In this document: in pieces, positions 29,117 through 38,706 of the stretch
Layout: the number at the start of each line of letters is the position of its first letter
How positions within the stretch are numbered: position 1 is the first letter of the stretch
Source: an uncultured Sphingomonadaceae bacterium
GTDB lineage: Bacteria; Pseudomonadota; Alphaproteobacteria; Sphingomonadales; Sphingomonadaceae
Reading direction: 5' to 3'
Assembly (NCBI GenBank): GCA_947497315.1
Contig: CANMFX010000003.1
Span: 674,861 to 738,860 of the forward strand
Length of the DNA stretch: 64,000 nt
Made by a program: the position numbers and the translations under genes
Notes under the pieces: generated by a model
Told to the model about the DNA's origin: nothing
Databases searched by the model: none
Seen by the model: the letters and a program-made list of their open reading frames with translations, nothing else

Positions 29117-30319
29117 TTGAGACTGGCCCTTATCTCCGTATCGACCGAGCATGAAGTGGGGCATGGGCCTGCTGGCATGCTGCCGCTATTCGACGGTAAT
29201 GTTATTGAGCAGCAGGTAAGATCTGTCCGAAATATGGGTGCAGAAAAGGTTATATTGCTGAGCCCAACTATGCCCGGGGCTTTGCTGCAATATGTTGATG
29301 CCCTGAAGCGTCAGAATATTGATGCCGAGATTATCCGCGACACCGGTGATCTTGGGCAATATGCTTCAGAAAATGACGACCTTATTTTTCTCGGAGATGG
29401 TATTCTCCCCGGCAAGCCGATTGAAGATCAATTGAGCGGGAAATCCGTTGAATCAATCTATGTCGTAGCAAATGCAGATAATTACGACAGTTTTGAGCGG
29501 ATTGATCTCAGTCACCGATGGCTCGGCATAGCTCTTTTAAAAGCCAAGCGCCTCGGGGAGATATCGAATATCCCCGATGATTGGGACGTCGGCTCTGCGT
29601 TACTTCGTACTGCAGTTCAGTCGGAATGTGAGCGAGAGCTGGTTTCTGACGAGGATATGCAGTCGGATGCAGTGTCACAGCTGATCGATGCCGAGAGGAG
29701 CTTGGCTTATGCCGACCGGCGGCTCGGTGCGGTGCGAATTCCCAAGCAGAATTTCCTCGATCGATATGTCATTTGGCCGTTGATGCGCAAACTGATGCCA
29801 GTTCTTTGGCAGGCCCCCGATGCGAAGAAATATTTTGGGATGGCCAGTATTGCCTGTTCGATTATCGCCCTGGGACTTGGACTTATCATATGGCCTGCAG
29901 CTTCGCTGGGCTTTCTGTTTCTCGGTTCCCTGGTTTTGATACTCCACAAAAGAATTCCCATGTTTTCGGCCGAATTGAACAAGCCTGACTGGACCGCACC
30001 AATATTCTATTTGATAGCCGCAATCGTTTTGGCAATTACGGTCCTGCGGACTGTGTCTTCGGCAACCTTGTTCGCTGACATGTCAATATTGCTGCTACTA
30101 ATTGGTAATTTGTGGCTCGTTCGCGCGGCGGAGGATAATATCGGATTGAATTGGATAAGGGCTGATACTCCTTTGATTCTATTGGTTTTATTGATCGCTG
30201 CTGCTCTTGGCACATTTTCTCTAGGTCTCTACATCGCTGCCTTGTTCTGTTTGGTTTATCTGGTTGCAGAACGAAGCGACTATTTTTCTTCGGAATCTCG
30301 CGCTGAATCTCAAAAATAG
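29117..30319 (+). CDS. Membrane protein: NTP-transferase-like N-terminus, CDP-alcohol-transferase-like C-terminus, both degenerate
   Basis: This is a 400-aa protein from a TTG start with GGGA upstream. Residues 1-190 resemble a sugar-nucleotidyltransferase Rossmann fold (MLPLFDGNVIEQQVRSVRNM, AEKVILLSP), but the GxGxR loop is missing. LDRYVIWPLMRKLMPVLWQA followed by six or so membrane helices recalls the entry to CDP-alcohol phosphatidyltransferases, yet the DGxxAR...GxxxDxxxD signature is absent. Enzymatic activity is therefore doubtful. The tail FSSESRAESQK is polar. Function is unknown; family assignment is inference from pattern only. Confidence 0.5.
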   Translation: MRLALISVSTEHEVGHGPAGMLPLFDGNVIEQQVRSVRNMGAEKVILLSPTMPGALLQYVDALKRQNIDAEIIRDTGDLGQYASENDDLIFLGDGILPGKPIEDQLSGKSVESIYVVANADNYDSFERIDLSHRWLGIALLKAKRLGEISNIPDDWDVGSALLRTAVQSECERELVSDEDMQSDAVSQLIDAERSLAYADRRLGAVRIPKQNFLDRYVIWPLMRKLMPVLWQAPDAKKYFGMASIACSIIALGLGLIIWPAASLGFLFLGSLVLILHKRIPMFSAELNKPDWTAPIFYLIAAIVLAITVLRTVSSATLFADMSILLLLIGNLWLVRAAEDNIGLNWIRADTPLILLVLLIAAALGTFSLGLYIAALFCLVYLVAERSDYFSSESRAESQK

Positions 30320-30370
30320 AAGATATTGCACTTAGCCAGATATTAACCACATTGGCCTACGGCTAAAGCC

Positions 30371-31426
30371 ATGGTGAAGCGAGATTTTTTGATGGACCAG
30401 AATACGGGCCTTGGCCTTGTTCAGCAGGCTGCTGCAATCAGCGGTTCAAGCGCCGCTGTGTCTGATGATCTTGCTGCCGCGCTATTCCCAAAATCGGACA
30501 TCATTTTGTCTGATCGCATGCTGTCCAACGGTCGCCAATATTTGCAGTCCATTGTCCAGGATATCGAAACCGAAATCTGCATGATTGCCGTCGAAGATTT
30601 TGGCCTGACACATGACACGATTATCGAGATCGGTAACAGCGACAGAGGGCATAGTTTTCCGTTGCTTCAAAATGCTGGTTTACTGGAAACCAAAACACTG
30701 CTCGACCATATTTTCATTAGCGTGCAGCGTGTAGAACTTGGCGCACGGCTTTTGCAGAAAATTTCACAGGCCGATCTGGAAGCTGTTTTGACCCGCTATC
30801 TCGACAATGAAGATGCCGCGATTGCGGATGCCGCGATGGCATCGCTTGTGGCGCAAAGCCGCGACAATGCGTCACCGGGTTCCATCCACGCTCATATTGC
30901 CAGCCTACCTGCAGAAATTCTGTTCGCACTCGTGTGGCCTGTTGTTGCCGCTGTCCAGAAACTGTCCGGCTATGATGGACCGGGCCTGAAAAAAGCAGCA
31001 GAGAAACTGCTCGGTAGACATGATGAAAGTGCCGGCACGCAAAGCCGGGCACGCCGTCTGGCGCAACTTGTTGACCAATTGGCGGAGGACGAAAATCATC
31101 TTCACCCGCTCTATGACGGGCTGGATCTGTTTCTTGCGCGTCTGGCAAAGCGGTCGGGATTGTCGGTTGATCAGCTTATTTTGTTTACGGCAGAACCCAA
31201 TATGGTGCGATTGGTTCTGACCATGCGTGCAGTTAACTTGCCGACAGACCATGCCATATCGATTTTCGGTGTGCTGGACGGTAGCGGTCAGTTACTGACC
31301 CCCGCTTCCTATAACGAGATTGATGGTGAGAAGGCCGCAGAACTGGTCAGCAAGTGGGCTGGCAATAAACTTCTCCAGGACGCACAGCGCCAGTTAAATG
31401 CTGGCCTTCCGGGGTTTTCTGACTAA
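30371..31426 (+). CDS. DUF2336-like helical protein
   Basis: This is a 351-aa protein, soluble and rich in helices. The layout (helical N-terminal half, HEAT-like middle, and a C-terminal LAKRSGLSVDQLILFTAEPN repeat unit) resembles alphaproteobacterial DUF2336 proteins. I hold this assignment loosely. An internal start at MDQNTGLG (30392) is possible. Its stop overlaps the ATG of the kinase-like gene (TAATG), so the two are translated together and may act together. Confidence 0.6.
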   Translation: MVKRDFLMDQNTGLGLVQQAAAISGSSAAVSDDLAAALFPKSDIILSDRMLSNGRQYLQSIVQDIETEICMIAVEDFGLTHDTIIEIGNSDRGHSFPLLQNAGLLETKTLLDHIFISVQRVELGARLLQKISQADLEAVLTRYLDNEDAAIADAAMASLVAQSRDNASPGSIHAHIASLPAEILFALVWPVVAAVQKLSGYDGPGLKKAAEKLLGRHDESAGTQSRARRLAQLVDQLAEDENHLHPLYDGLDLFLARLAKRSGLSVDQLILFTAEPNMVRLVLTMRAVNLPTDHAISIFGVLDGSGQLLTPASYNEIDGEKAAELVSKWAGNKLLQDAQRQLNAGLPGFSD

Positions 31427-32826
31427 TGCCGGTTACCGGCAATCTGGCCGAGCCGGTTCGCGGACAACTGGATGGCGATGGCCGTCTGGTCTCGGCGGAC
31501 CCGCCGCTGCTGCGCCTTCACCTGCATTGCGGCGGCTATGAGGGCGGGCCGCTTGCTGTACCACAATTGTCAAATCTCTGCCGTTTGAGCAGGCAGTTGA
31601 ACATGAACCTGTCGCGTCCGGTGCAGGCGGCTGATGAAGATAACCTGATCAACATGTGGGTCGAGATTCGACTTCAACCCGGTGACCAGTATGGCAATAT
31701 CGGGATCAGCATCGTTGACTGGAAAGAAGCGCCTGCTCCATCGACAAGCAGTCAGGCATCTGGGCGGCAGCGTGATTTTGACCGGCTCAATGGGCGAGGG
31801 TCGATCCGGACCGATGCATCCCTGCGTATCATGGCCTTGTCCATGCCCGGTGATCTGGATGCGGTTGAGAAATATATCGGCCAATCCCTGTTGGATATTT
31901 TCGACTTTGTAGAGCCATCCAAACAGAGTGTGTTGGTGGAATCGATATCTGAACGCCAGCCGGTGCGCGGTCAGCACGTTCGCCAGAGAAACGGAAAAAG
32001 GTCCTTCTACAACCTGTCCGGCCAGCCATTGATTGACAATGATGGTCTGTTTTCCGGTTATCGCTTCGCGCTGGAACTGGATGAGGAGCGGGAAGCCAAA
32101 GAGAATAAAGACGAGGCAAGTCTGCCGATCAAAAAAAGCGAACTGATCAGCGATTCCCTTTTCGGTTCCCAATTGGGCCCGGCTTTGCGTCAGCCACTGG
32201 GCAAGATTATCGCCAATGCCGAGACTATTGGTAGCCGGTTGGAAGGGCCATTGCGCGGAGATTACTCCGATTATGCGAAGGATATCGCCTCCGCCGGTCG
32301 CCACTTGATGGATCTGGTCAATGACCTGTCCGACCTCGAAGCAATACAGCGGACCAGTTTTTCCGTTGCGGCAGATGATATCGATCTTGTTGATCTGGCG
32401 CACCGGGCCGCTGGCCTACTCGCCGTAAAGGCAGCCGATCACCAGATCCGAATTGACTTGCCCGACAAAGACAAGGAAATGCCGGTAAAGGGCGAGTTTC
32501 GCCGGGTTTTGCAGGTATTGGTCAACCTGATTGGTAACGCAATCCGTTATTCGCCCGATGGTTCGGTGATTAAATTGCAGGTTGTCTCAGAGGGTGAATT
32601 CTCAGCGATCACCGTGCGTGACCAAGGCGATGGCATTGCCGAAGACGATCAGCAGCGCATATTTGAAAAGTTCGAAAGACTAGGGCGCTCTGGCGATGGC
32701 GGTAGCGGATTGGGCCTTTTCATTTCCCGCCGCCTCGCCAATGCCATGGACGGCAGCCTGACAGTCGAAAGCGCCGTTGGCAAAGGTTCTACCTTTAAAC
32801 TCAGCCTGCCATCACGCGCCGCTTAG
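31426..32826 (+). CDS. Histidine-kinase-like protein without the H-box histidine
   Basis: This is a 466-aa protein with no membrane helix. The N-terminal 240 residues contain a degenerate PAS-like sensor part (LSGQPLIDNDGLFSGYRFAL). The dimerisation helix has GPALRQPLGKIIANAETIGS at 251-270, where SHELRTPL is expected, so the phosphorylated His is Pro252. The ATPase domain looks intact: NLIGNAIRYSPDG (N box), DQGDGIAEDD (G1), IFEKFERLG (F box) and GSGLGLFISRRLANAMDG (G2). ATP binding is likely, but autophosphorylation at the usual site is not. Caulobacter DivL is a known case of an H-box without His (Tyr there). Confidence 0.8.
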   Translation: MPVTGNLAEPVRGQLDGDGRLVSADPPLLRLHLHCGGYEGGPLAVPQLSNLCRLSRQLNMNLSRPVQAADEDNLINMWVEIRLQPGDQYGNIGISIVDWKEAPAPSTSSQASGRQRDFDRLNGRGSIRTDASLRIMALSMPGDLDAVEKYIGQSLLDIFDFVEPSKQSVLVESISERQPVRGQHVRQRNGKRSFYNLSGQPLIDNDGLFSGYRFALELDEEREAKENKDEASLPIKKSELISDSLFGSQLGPALRQPLGKIIANAETIGSRLEGPLRGDYSDYAKDIASAGRHLMDLVNDLSDLEAIQRTSFSVAADDIDLVDLAHRAAGLLAVKAADHQIRIDLPDKDKEMPVKGEFRRVLQVLVNLIGNAIRYSPDGSVIKLQVVSEGEFSAITVRDQGDGIAEDDQQRIFEKFERLGRSGDGGSGLGLFISRRLANAMDGSLTVESAVGKGSTFKLSLPSRAA

Positions 32827-32833
32827 GCACAAA

Positions 32834-32857
32834 AAAGGGAGCTATGAAGCTCCCTTT
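32834..32857 (-). terminator. Rho-independent terminator of gltA
   Basis: A perfect 10-bp stem AAAGGGAGCT / AGCTCCCTTT has a 4-nt loop. Read on the reverse strand it is followed directly by TTTTTT, 21 bp after the gltA stop. On the forward strand it may also serve the converging kinase-like gene, since ATTTT follows. Confidence 0.85.
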
Positions 32858-32877
32858 CTATTTTATCTTTGTCCGGA

Positions 32878-34164
32878 TTACCGTTTGCCAATTTCCACAT
32901 AATCGCGCTGTGTGGGGCCGGTATAAAGCTGGCGTGGACGCCCGATAACCTGACCGGGATCAGAAATCATCTCGTTCCACTGGGCAACCCAGCCGACAGT
33001 CCGTGCGAGCGCGAAGAGCGCGGTAAACATGGAGGTCGGGAAACCAATGGCGGAAAGAATGATGCCGGAATAGAAGTCTACGTTCGGGAAGAGCTTCTTC
33101 TCTTTGAAATAGTCATCGTTCAGAGCCATTTCTTCAAGTTGCAGAGCAACTTCAAAGACAGGATCGGTGACTTTCAATGCGTCAAAGACCTCACGGACGG
33201 TCTTTTGCATGACTGTCGCACGCGGGTCATGATTTTTATAAACCCGGTGACCAAAGCCCATAAGACGGAACGGATCATTCTTGTCTTTCGCGCGTTCAAT
33301 ATATTCCGGAATCCGGTCAGGGTGACCGATTTCATGGAGCATATTCAGTGCCGCTTCATTGGCGCCACCGTGGGCAGGGCCCCAGAGGCATGCAATACCG
33401 GCAGCAATACAGGCAAAAGGATTGGCTCCCGAAGAACCGGCCAGACGCACGGTTGAGGTCGAAGCATTTTGCTCATGGTCAGCATGAAGGATGAAAATCC
33501 GATCCATTGCCTTTTCAACTGCCGGGACAACTTCATAGGGCTCAGCTGGAACGCCAAAGGTCATGCGCAGGAAATTACCTGTATAAGACAAGCTATTATC
33601 CGGATGCATGAAGGGTTGGCCGACGGCATATTTATAAGCCATGGCAGCAATGGTTGGCATTTTTGCAATCAACCGGTGGCTTGCGATCATCCGTTGTTCC
33701 GGATCGCTAATATCCGTGCTGTCGTGATAGAAAGCCGAAAGTGCACCTACGACACCGCACATGATCGCCATCGGGTGGGCATCGCGGCGAAAGCCATTGT
33801 AAAAGGTGGAAAATTGATCGTGCAGCATGGTGTGGCGCGTGATCGTATTGGTGAACTGCGCATATTCATCCGCTGTCGGAAGCTCGCCGCGCAAGAGCAG
33901 GTGGGCCACTTCCATGAAGCTGCTATGTTCGGCCAGTTGACCGATGGGGTAACCGCGGTGGAGTAATATGCCTTCGCCGCCATCAATAAATGTCAATTCA
34001 GATTCGCAGCTGGCTGTGGATTTAAAGCCTGGATCGTAGGTGAAGGCACCAGTTTGTCCGTAAAGTTTCCGAATATCCACGACATCCGGTCCTTCGGTTC
34101 CCTGCATGACGGGGAATTCGTAATTTTCGCCATCTAGGTTGAATGATGCGCTATTGTTGCCCAC
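32878..34164 (-). CDS. gltA: Citrate synthase
   Basis: The product is 428 aa, the hexameric type II length. It condenses acetyl-CoA and oxaloacetate. Active-site blocks are [28 protein letters not shown] (catalytic His) and [16 protein letters not shown] (second His). It lies 32 bp downstream of gltX, on the same strand, with the start after AGGAGCAGAAAGGAC. It may use its own promoter or be co-transcribed with gltX. Confidence 0.97.
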   Translation of the reverse strand: MGNNSASFNLDGENYEFPVMQGTEGPDVVDIRKLYGQTGAFTYDPGFKSTASCESELTFIDGGEGILLHRGYPIGQLAEHSSFMEVAHLLLRGELPTADEYAQFTNTITRHTMLHDQFSTFYNGFRRDAHPMAIMCGVVGALSAFYHDSTDISDPEQRMIASHRLIAKMPTIAAMAYKYAVGQPFMHPDNSLSYTGNFLRMTFGVPAEPYEVVPAVEKAMDRIFILHADHEQNASTSTVRLAGSSGANPFACIAAGIACLWGPAHGGANEAALNMLHEIGHPDRIPEYIERAKDKNDPFRLMGFGHRVYKNHDPRATVMQKTVREVFDALKVTDPVFEVALQLEEMALNDDYFKEKKLFPNVDFYSGIILSAIGFPTSMFTALFALARTVGWVAQWNEMISDPGQVIGRPRQLYTGPTQRDYVEIGKR

Positions 34165-34196
34165 AATATTGTCCTTTCTGCTCCTGAGAATTCAGG

Positions 34197-35615
34197 TTAT
34201 TTTATTTGATCTGCAAGACGATCCAATGACTCTTCCTTGCCCAAGAGTATCAGCACGTCAAAAATTCCGGGTGAACTGGTGCTTCCCGTTAAGGCAGCCC
34301 GCATAGGTTGTGCAAGCTTTCCTAACCCCAATTCGGCGGCTTCCGCTATGGCCTTTACCCGGTCCTCGGTTGCCTGGATCGTCCAGTCGTCAAGGTCGGT
34401 CAAAGTCGAATGAATCGATTCAAGCAGCTGCCGTGCGTCAGCACCTAGCAGAGATTGTGCCTTCTCGTCGAGGTCAAGTGGTCGTTTTTTATAGAGAAAA
34501 AGGCTATTATTAGCCAATTCGATAAGGTTTTTGGCGCGGCTTTTCAAAACCGGCATGGCCTGGGCCAGCAAATCGCTTTCAGCCGGTGTCAATTTTGCTC
34601 CCAGTTCTTCCTCAATCCAGGGTGTTGTGAGCGTTACCAGCGCGTTGTCATCGGCTTCGCGAATATATTGACCGTTCAGGTTCTGCAGCTTTTTGGCATC
34701 AAAGCGTGAAGGTGACTTGCCGACACCAGATAGATCAAACCATTCAATGGCCTGTTCACGCGAAATGATCTCGTCATCGCCATGGCCCCAGCCCAGACGA
34801 AGCAGATAATTGAACATCGCGTCTGACATGATGCCCAGGTCGCGATAGGCCTCCACGCCCAAGGCTCCGTGCCGTTTGGAAAGCTTCGCGCCATCATTGC
34901 CGTGGATTAGTGGAATATGGGCGTAAACCGGCTCGGCCCAACCCATTGCGCGGATCATCGCCATCTGGCGGAACGCGTTGTTGAGATGATCATCCCCGCG
35001 GATCAAATGGGTTACGCCCATATCATGGTCATCCACGACCACGGCAAGCATATAGGTTGGTGTGCCGTCGGAACGCAGCAGGATGAAATCATCAATTTCA
35101 CTATTTTGTACGGAAACCTCACCCTGAACGGCATCCTCGATCGTCATCTTGCCGCCCGTCTCCGTCTTCAGACGGATCACATAAGGCGCGCCTTCGGGAG
35201 CTTCCGACGGATCCCGGTCCCGCCAGCGGCCGTCATAGCGCATCGGTTTCTTTTCCGCCTTTTGCTGCTCACGCATGGCGGCCAGCTCTTCCGGTGTCGC
35301 AAAGCATTTATAGGCATTTCCGGCATCGAGCAGCTCATGCGCGACTTCTGCATGGCGCGCCGCGCGTTCCGATTGGAAAACCGGTTCATCATCCCAATCA
35401 AGACCCAGCCAGTCCAACCCTTCCAGAATCGCATCAATCGCTTCCTGCGTGGATCGCGCCTTGTCGGTATCTTCAATTCTGAGCAGCGCCTTGCCGCCAT
35501 GATGCCGGGCGAATAGCCAGTTGAACATCGCCGTACGCGCACCGCCAATATGCAAGAACCCGGTGGGGGAGGGCGCGAAACGCGTGACGACTTGTTCTGA
35601 TTTATTAAGATTCAC
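34197..35615 (-). CDS. gltX: Glutamate--tRNA ligase
   Basis: The product is 472 aa, class I aminoacyl-tRNA synthetase. The HIGH motif appears as [20 protein letters not shown] and the KMSKS motif as [31 protein letters not shown] at the N-terminus is the glutamate-specific signature. It is divergent from comEC, with 31 bp between starts. Confidence 0.96.
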   Translation of the reverse strand: MNLNKSEQVVTRFAPSPTGFLHIGGARTAMFNWLFARHHGGKALLRIEDTDKARSTQEAIDAILEGLDWLGLDWDDEPVFQSERAARHAEVAHELLDAGNAYKCFATPEELAAMREQQKAEKKPMRYDGRWRDRDPSEAPEGAPYVIRLKTETGGKMTIEDAVQGEVSVQNSEIDDFILLRSDGTPTYMLAVVVDDHDMGVTHLIRGDDHLNNAFRQMAMIRAMGWAEPVYAHIPLIHGNDGAKLSKRHGALGVEAYRDLGIMSDAMFNYLLRLGWGHGDDEIISREQAIEWFDLSGVGKSPSRFDAKKLQNLNGQYIREADDNALVTLTTPWIEEELGAKLTPAESDLLAQAMPVLKSRAKNLIELANNSLFLYKKRPLDLDEKAQSLLGADARQLLESIHSTLTDLDDWTIQATEDRVKAIAEAAELGLGKLAQPMRAALTGSTSSPGIFDVLILLGKEESLDRLADQIK

Positions 35616-35646
35616 GCTTGGTGTTTCCCTGTGTTAGGCAAAAATA

Positions 35647-37926
35647 ATGCAGAGTGGCTTTGATCCGAATAGCCCTGGCGTAACGCCCAATGATATCGGT
35701 ATGGCCGCCAATTCCGGTTCGAATGGCAAGGCCCTTAGCATGCCGTTTCGCGCACGACAATTGCCTGAATATCTTGGAAATTTGGAAATTTTCAAACGCC
35801 TGGAAATGCAGCTTGAAAAAGAGCGCGACCGGCTTGCCTTATGGGTGCCTGTTGGTGTCGGTACGGGAATCGCGGTTTGGTTTCTGCTGGCAAATGTAGC
35901 CCTTTGGATCGCCTTTATCGCACTTTCTTGCGGCTTGGCCTTAAGTGTCAAAGCCCTAAATATGGGCGGACGGATCAGTAACGCGTTTTTCTGGTTCATG
36001 ATGTTGCTAGGCATCGGCTGTGCGCTTATGGGGTTCCGCTCATGGGCTGTGGCAGCGCCGGTATTGGAACGGCCCATGGTCGCGTCTTTTTATGCAGAAG
36101 TTGAAAAGGTGGAAGTGGTCAGCGCCCGCGACATTGTTCGATTGACGCTGGATACGCATGAGAAACAGGATTTGCCGCCGCGGGTGCGTGTGAATGTGCC
36201 GATCGACAAAGCGGCGGTCGATTTGCAGACTGGCGCGATCATTCAACTGCGCGCCAGATTGATGCCACCCGCGATGTCGAGCTTACCCGGGGCTTATGAT
36301 TTTTCCCGTCGTGCGTGGTTTATGGGACTGGGGGCTACCGGCCAGTTGCTGGGAGAAATCCGGATCGTTCAGGCAGCGGAGCCGTCTTGGGGGCCGCTGT
36401 CGGCCATGCCGGAATATCGGCAAGTGCTGTCGAGCCATGTCCAGTCCCGCATGGTGGGCGGGGCAGGGGCGATTGGTGCAACGCTCGCCACGGGCGATCG
36501 CGGGGCTATTAGTGACGAAGATGCCGAAGCCATGCGGCGCAGTGGGTTGGCGCATCTTTTGTCGATCAGCGGCCTGCATGTGACTGCGGTTGTCGGTGCA
36601 GTTTATCTGCTGGTTTTGCGTGTTTTGGCGCTATTTTCAACATTGGCGCTGCGTTTTCGGCTGCCCTTGGTGGCTGCGGGGTGCGCGGCCGTGGCCGCGC
36701 TGGGCTATACGTTAATGACCGGCGCGCAGGTGCCAACGATAAGGGCATGTGTCGCAGCATTGCTGGTTCTCATGGCTCTCGTCATGGGGCGCAGTGCCAT
36801 TACCCTGCGCATGGTTGCGGCAGGTGCCCTGTTTGTGCTCATCATCTGGCCGGAATCTCTTGTCGGTCCGAGCTTTCAGCTTAGCTTTGCCGCTGTCACT
36901 GCGATCATTGCGATGCACGAACATCCCAAAATACAGGCACTGTTTGCCCGGCGGGAAGAAGGCATTGTCCGTCGATCAGGCCGGATCATATTGGCGCTCT
37001 TCCTCACCGGACTGGTGGTGGAGCTAGCATTGATGCCCATTGCTTTGTTTCATTTCCACAAAGCTGGAATCTACGGCGCGCTGGCGAATATCATTGCTAT
37101 TCCGCTGACAACATTCGTTATTATGCCGCTGGAAGCACTGGCATTGTTGCTCGATACGGTTGGCATGGGTGCACCAGTTTGGTGGATATGTGAAAGGGCG
37201 TTGAGCAGCCTTTTGATGCTGGCCCATTATGTCTCAAGTCGTCCCGGATCAGTGACGATGTTGCCGACCATGCCGCTAATGGCTTTTGGGTTGGTGATTG
37301 CGGGCGGACTATGGCTGTCCCTCTGGAGCCAGCGCTGGCGGCTCTGGGGCCTTGCGCCGATAGCGCTGGGTGTCTTGATGATCGCTATGACCCGTGCGCC
37401 TGATCTCTACATTACGGGAGATGGCCGCCATGTCGGAATCCGCAATGATGGTGGTGAACTAGCGATACTCCGCACGCGCAGCGGTGACTTCGTTCGCGAC
37501 TTGTTGCTGGAAAATGCCGGGATTGATGGGGAAGCCGTGGCCCTAGAGGACTGGCCCAATGCGCAGTGTAATGCGGACAGTTGCACCGTCATCATGGAAG
37601 CCGGCGACAGGGACTGGGTGATCGTTGCGACGCGCAGCTCTTACTATATTCCGGCCATGGCGCTGTCAGCGTCCTGCCGGCGTGCCGATATTGTGATCAG
37701 CGAACGACGCCTCCCTGCCAGTTGTCAGCCGCGCTGGCTTAAGGCGGACCGCACTTTATTGGATCAGGTTGGCGGCATGACGATAGATCTGGAGAACCAG
37801 CAGGTTGCAACCGTTTTGGGTCGTTCCGGGCGCCATCAATGGATGCGTTTCACTGAGGCCAAAAGTGTGCAGCCGAAAGAGAAAACTTCCAAAATAGCGG
37901 CAGAAATCAAAGGCAGTCCGGAATAA
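35647..37926 (+). CDS. comEC: ComEC/Rec2-type DNA uptake membrane channel
   Basis: The product is 759 aa. A soluble N-terminus is followed by three helices and the DUF4131-like OB region. The competence domain then carries HLLSISGLHVTAVVGAVYLL and GYTLMTGAQVPTIRACVAALLVL with many helices (to about residue 580). The last 180 residues occupy the place of the metallo-beta-lactamase domain, but I see no HxHxDH zinc motif. It is predicted to carry single-stranded DNA across the inner membrane during transformation. Other competence genes are not in the window. Confidence 0.88.
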   Translation: MQSGFDPNSPGVTPNDIGMAANSGSNGKALSMPFRARQLPEYLGNLEIFKRLEMQLEKERDRLALWVPVGVGTGIAVWFLLANVALWIAFIALSCGLALSVKALNMGGRISNAFFWFMMLLGIGCALMGFRSWAVAAPVLERPMVASFYAEVEKVEVVSARDIVRLTLDTHEKQDLPPRVRVNVPIDKAAVDLQTGAIIQLRARLMPPAMSSLPGAYDFSRRAWFMGLGATGQLLGEIRIVQAAEPSWGPLSAMPEYRQVLSSHVQSRMVGGAGAIGATLATGDRGAISDEDAEAMRRSGLAHLLSISGLHVTAVVGAVYLLVLRVLALFSTLALRFRLPLVAAGCAAVAALGYTLMTGAQVPTIRACVAALLVLMALVMGRSAITLRMVAAGALFVLIIWPESLVGPSFQLSFAAVTAIIAMHEHPKIQALFARREEGIVRRSGRIILALFLTGLVVELALMPIALFHFHKAGIYGALANIIAIPLTTFVIMPLEALALLLDTVGMGAPVWWICERALSSLLMLAHYVSSRPGSVTMLPTMPLMAFGLVIAGGLWLSLWSQRWRLWGLAPIALGVLMIAMTRAPDLYITGDGRHVGIRNDGGELAILRTRSGDFVRDLLLENAGIDGEAVALEDWPNAQCNADSCTVIMEAGDRDWVIVATRSSYYIPAMALSASCRRADIVISERRLPASCQPRWLKADRTLLDQVGGMTIDLENQQVATVLGRSGRHQWMRFTEAKSVQPKEKTSKIAAEIKGSPE

Positions 37927-37944
37927 AGCTGCGCCCAGCTATCG

Positions 37945-38640
37945 TTAGTTATAGCGTCGCAATAGTCCAGCCATCTTGCCTTGTATCCGCACCTCACCTG
38001 CGCCAAATATCTGCGGTTCATAGGCTGGATTTGCGGGATCAAGGCGAACCTGCCCGTTATCTTTGAACAGATATTTGAGCGTGGCTTCTTCATCATGGAC
38101 CAGCGCGACGACGATTTCGCCGTTGCGCGCTGTTTCCGTGCGTTGGATAAGCGCATAATCGCCGTCCAATATACCCGCTTCGATCATCGAATCGCCGGAA
38201 ACTTCCAACGCATAATGTTCGCCGGATCCCAGCAATGCCGCCGGTACGCTGAGAGCGGACTGGCCTTCGAGGGCTTCAATCGGAACACCGGCAGCAATCT
38301 TGCCATGAAGCGGAATTTCGATCACGTCGTTGTTGGCCGCGACAGGAATTTCTTTCAGTGGAGCGGATGGAGCCTGCTCAGGGGCAATGTTGATGACATT
38401 GGAAGCAGCCGGTTTCAAATTACCGCCTTCGGGCAGCTTGGTCACTTCCAAGGCTCGTGCCCGGTTGGGAAGGCGGCGCAAAAAGCCGCGTTCTTCCAGC
38501 GCGCTGATCAACCGATGAACGCCGGATTTTGACTTCAGGCCCAAAGCATCCTTCATCTCCTCAAAAGAGGGGGATACGCCTGATTCCTCCAGACTGTTAT
38601 GAATGAAGCAAAGCAGTTCATGTTGTTTCGGTGTGAGCAT
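37945..38640 (-). CDS. lexA: LexA repressor
   Basis: The product is 231 aa. The N-terminal winged helix ([20 protein letters not shown]) binds DNA. The self-cleavage bond is Ala117-Gly118 (KIAAGVP). The catalytic pair is Ser151 ([10 protein letters not shown]) and Lys189 (ATLKYLF). It represses SOS genes until RecA filaments trigger cleavage. A GAAC-N7-GAAC box 19 nt upstream points to autoregulation. It converges on comEC, with 18 bp between. Confidence 0.97.
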   Translation of the reverse strand: MLTPKQHELLCFIHNSLEESGVSPSFEEMKDALGLKSKSGVHRLISALEERGFLRRLPNRARALEVTKLPEGGNLKPAASNVINIAPEQAPSAPLKEIPVAANNDVIEIPLHGKIAAGVPIEALEGQSALSVPAALLGSGEHYALEVSGDSMIEAGILDGDYALIQRTETARNGEIVVALVHDEEATLKYLFKDNGQVRLDPANPAYEPQIFGAGEVRIQGKMAGLLRRYN

Positions 38641-38658
38641 GTTTCATGTCCTTATCGG

Positions 38659-38673
38659 GAACGAATACGGAAC
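38659..38673 (-). promoter_or_regulatory. Alphaproteobacterial SOS box (LexA operator)
   Basis: The forward strand reads GAACGAATACGGAAC, that is GAAC-N7-GAAC, the direct-repeat LexA site described for alphaproteobacteria. It lies 19 nt before the lexA ATG, in the 66-bp gap between moeA and lexA, so lexA has its own regulated promoter here. Confidence 0.85.
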
Positions 38674-38706
38674 AATTATGAAACAAACCGTGCCAAGTCA
38701 AGCATT

